Source of the DNA: Candidatus Omnitrophota bacterium
GTDB taxonomy: Bacteria > Omnitrophota > Gorgyraeia > Gygaellales > Profunditerraquicolaceae
Length of the DNA: 7,084 nucleotides
Direction: 5' to 3'
Assembly: GCA_028717985.1 (NCBI GenBank)
Contig: JAQUMS010000054.1
Coordinates: 1 to 7,084 of the forward strand
In this document: one piece after another, positions 5,726-7,084 of the stretch
Numbering within the stretch: the first letter of the stretch is position 1
Layout: each line of letters opens with the position of its first letter
Notes under the pieces: model-generated
Seen by the model: only the letters and a program-made list of their open reading frames with translations
Told to the model about the DNA's origin: nothing
Database searches by the model: none
Made by a program: the position numbers and the translations under genes

Positions 5726-6934
5726 TCATTGAACGGCAAAATTAATTTGAAATACCGGCAAAAGCATCGACAAAACAATAAATCCCACAATCAGCCCCAT
5801 ACCGACTATTATAACAGGTTCCAGCAATTGTAGAAAGACCTGAACGGCACTATCAGCTTCAGACTCATAATCATCAGCCAACCGCGTAAGAGATTTTTCC
5901 AGAGTCCCTGTTTCCTCGCCCACAGCAACAATATTCTGTACTTCCAGAGGAAAATATACCGAGTTTTTTAAACATTCGGAAAGACTAAGGCCTTCACTGA
6001 TCTTTTTCCTGAAGACGTGTATTTCCGAAACTAAACAAAGATTCTCAACCTGGGCTTCAGATACTTCAAGAGTAAATAATACCGGCAAGCCTCCGCCAAG
6101 CAACAATGCCATCGTACGAAGAAAACGGCCAATCTGGGTTTGGAGAATAATCCGGCCTACAACGGGAGCCTTGATGCTTGTTTTGTCAATAAACATCCTG
6201 ACGCCGGATTTACGTTTTACCCTTTTCCAAACGGCGGTCAAAATCACTATAAACGAAACCTCTATCCACCAATATGACCGTGTAAAAGAAGATGTTTCAA
6301 TCAGGATTTTTGTCGGGATAGGCAAAACCTGCCCCATATCCTCAAACATAAAAACAAGACGGGGAATAACAAAAACTAAAAGAATAAAAACTGTCCCTAT
6401 CCCCACCGCGGCTACGAACAATGGATAAACCAACGCTCGTATAAAAGCGCTTCGATTTCTTTCTTCTTTTTCCAAAAAATCGGAAGTCTGCTTTAATGCG
6501 GCCTCCAGAGTGCCGCCGGCTTCACCGGAACGCACCATCGCTACATAAAGCCGGGAAAAAATCTTGGGATACCGCGACAAACTCTCCGCTATCCCCGCCC
6601 CATTTTTCACCGCGTCCGTAATTTCGCGTATAACAGAGGAAAAATAATTATTTTTAGTCTGCCGCCTTAACAGCTCCAGGGCATTCACAATCGTAATTCC
6701 GGATGAAATAAGCTTAGAGAGCTGACGAGTAAACATAAAAACATCTTTCCGGGAAACGTGTTTCCCGGAACTGCCTTGGCTATTAACCACGGCTGTATTC
6801 TTATTCCGCACATCTATGGGAAAATACCCCAAAGCACAAATTTTTTTAACGGCGGACGATTCGGATTCCGCTTCTATTTCTCCCTGGATGGACCGGTTCG
6901 GATTTATTTTCGCGGTATATGAAAATAAGGCCAT
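5726..6934 (-). CDS. gspF: T2SS inner-membrane platform protein GspF
   Basis: A 402-residue polytopic protein, close to the usual 400. The N-terminus MALFSYTAKI is the family opening. It has two T2SSF domains, at about residues 66-189 and 269-391. Each carries the conserved glycine-acid motif: VRSGEAGGTLEAAL at 134-147 and VAVGEETGTLEKSL at 337-350. Membrane segments lie at about 171-193, 222-237 and 372-394, including YPLFVAAVGIG and LEPVIIVGMGLIVGF. GspF sits at the centre of the platform, where it couples GspE to pseudopilin polymerisation. I start it at the ATG at 6934, one base after the gspE stop. A TTG at 6955 in the same frame would add seven residues and run into gspE. No clear Shine-Dalgarno sequence is visible, so translation is probably coupled to gspE. 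PilC of type IV pili is the homologue, and the neighbours decide for GspF. Confidence 0.95.
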   Translation of the reverse strand: MALFSYTAKINPNRSIQGEIEAESESSAVKKICALGYFPIDVRNKNTAVVNSQGSSGKHVSRKDVFMFTRQLSKLISSGITIVNALELLRRQTKNNYFSSVIREITDAVKNGAGIAESLSRYPKIFSRLYVAMVRSGEAGGTLEAALKQTSDFLEKEERNRSAFIRALVYPLFVAAVGIGTVFILLVFVIPRLVFMFEDMGQVLPIPTKILIETSSFTRSYWWIEVSFIVILTAVWKRVKRKSGVRMFIDKTSIKAPVVGRIILQTQIGRFLRTMALLLGGGLPVLFTLEVSEAQVENLCLVSEIHVFRKKISEGLSLSECLKNSVYFPLEVQNIVAVGEETGTLEKSLTRLADDYESEADSAVQVFLQLLEPVIIVGMGLIVGFIVLSMLLPVFQINFAVQ

Positions 6935-6935
6935 A

Positions 6936-7084
6936 TTAATATTCAGAGGATTCAAGCTGCTGAGTTATACGCATAACCTCGGTAATTGTCGTTATACCCC
7001 GAGAAATCTTTAATAAACCGTCATGCCTCAATGAACGCATGCCTTCTTCAACGGCTTTTTGTTTTATTTCATGGCTTGATGCTC
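6936..7084 (-). CDS. gspE: T2SS assembly ATPase GspE, C-terminal end only
   Basis: Forty-eight residues and a stop are visible in the frame whose first full codon is at 7082. The stretch EEGMRSLRHDGLLKISRG and the following ITTITEVMRITQ match the conserved end of GspE/PilB ATPases, which usually read 'GMxxLRxDGxxKxxxGxTTxxEVxRVT'. The catalytic domain (Walker boxes, zinc motif) lies beyond the right edge. GspE powers pseudopilus assembly by docking on GspL and GspF. The stop TAA lies one base before the gspF start. PilB is the alternative family; the operon context favours GspE. Confidence 0.9.
   Translation of the reverse strand, partial: ASSHEIKQKAVEEGMRSLRHDGLLKISRGITTITEVMRITQQLESSEY

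Noticed and set aside
6935..6955. TTG start for gspF seven codons upstream
   Set aside because: It would overlap the end of gspE, has no binding site, and the family N-terminus begins at MALF.
320..7084. Type IV pilus cluster (PilB, PilC, PilM, PilN, PilO) rather than T2SS
   Set aside because: The large GspK, the GspG signature loop, and a single GspL joining the PilM- and PilN-like domains are T2SS traits.
1..7084. CRISPR arrays, tRNA or rRNA genes, insertion sequences
   Set aside because: I saw no regularly spaced repeats, no cloverleaf or rRNA sequence and no transposase. Apart from the gspF-gspG gap the window is fully coding.

Overview
The window holds most of a type II secretion system (T2SS) operon. 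Every gene is on the minus strand, so transcription runs from position 7084 towards position 1. In that order the genes are: the 3' end of gspE (assembly ATPase), gspF (platform protein), gspG (major pseudopilin), three minor pseudopilins (gspI, gspJ, gspK), gspL and gspM (inner-membrane assembly platform), an ExeA/GspA-type AAA+ ATPase, and the 5' end of a single-pass membrane protein that runs off the left edge. GspK, together with a GspG carrying the WGRPY and C-terminal Asp-rich signature, argues for a T2SS rather than a type IV pilus.

Layout. 7084-6936 is the GspE C-terminus. 6934-5726 is gspF. 5725-5525 is the only real intergenic gap (201 bases). It contains two adjacent imperfect palindromes and a weak candidate promoter just upstream of gspG. 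From 5524 to the left edge the genes are tightly packed: G/I overlap by 4 bases, I/J by 11, J to K has a 4-base gap, K/L overlap by 11, L to M has a 1-base gap, M to the ATPase has 21, and the ATPase to the last gene has 4. This packing implies one polycistronic message with translational coupling.

How the genes work together (known for the families). GspE hydrolyses ATP in the cytoplasm. GspF, GspL and GspM form the inner-membrane platform that couples this to assembly of a GspG fibre capped by the minor pseudopilins I, J and K. The fibre pushes folded periplasmic substrates through the GspD secretin. ExeA/GspA-type ATPases help place the secretin across the peptidoglycan. The secretin, prepilin peptidase and a GspC with a recognisable domain are not in this window. 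No gspH-like gene lies between gspG and gspI.

Organism. The T2SS means a diderm (Gram-negative-type) bacterium. The G+C content looks moderate by eye. The gene order (E-F-G-I-J-K-L-M-ATPase-membrane protein, no H, with C and D not ahead of E as far as can be seen) differs from the proteobacterial C-D-E-F-G-H-I-J-K-L-M order. It fits an uncultured diderm lineage such as Omnitrophota or a relative. That placement is an inference from style and gene order only.

The window is mostly a recognisable secretion operon. The less ordinary parts are the structured gspF-gspG gap, the short ATPase-only GspA homologue paired with an unidentified membrane protein, the missing gspH, and the even number of cysteines in the periplasmic parts of several pseudopilins.
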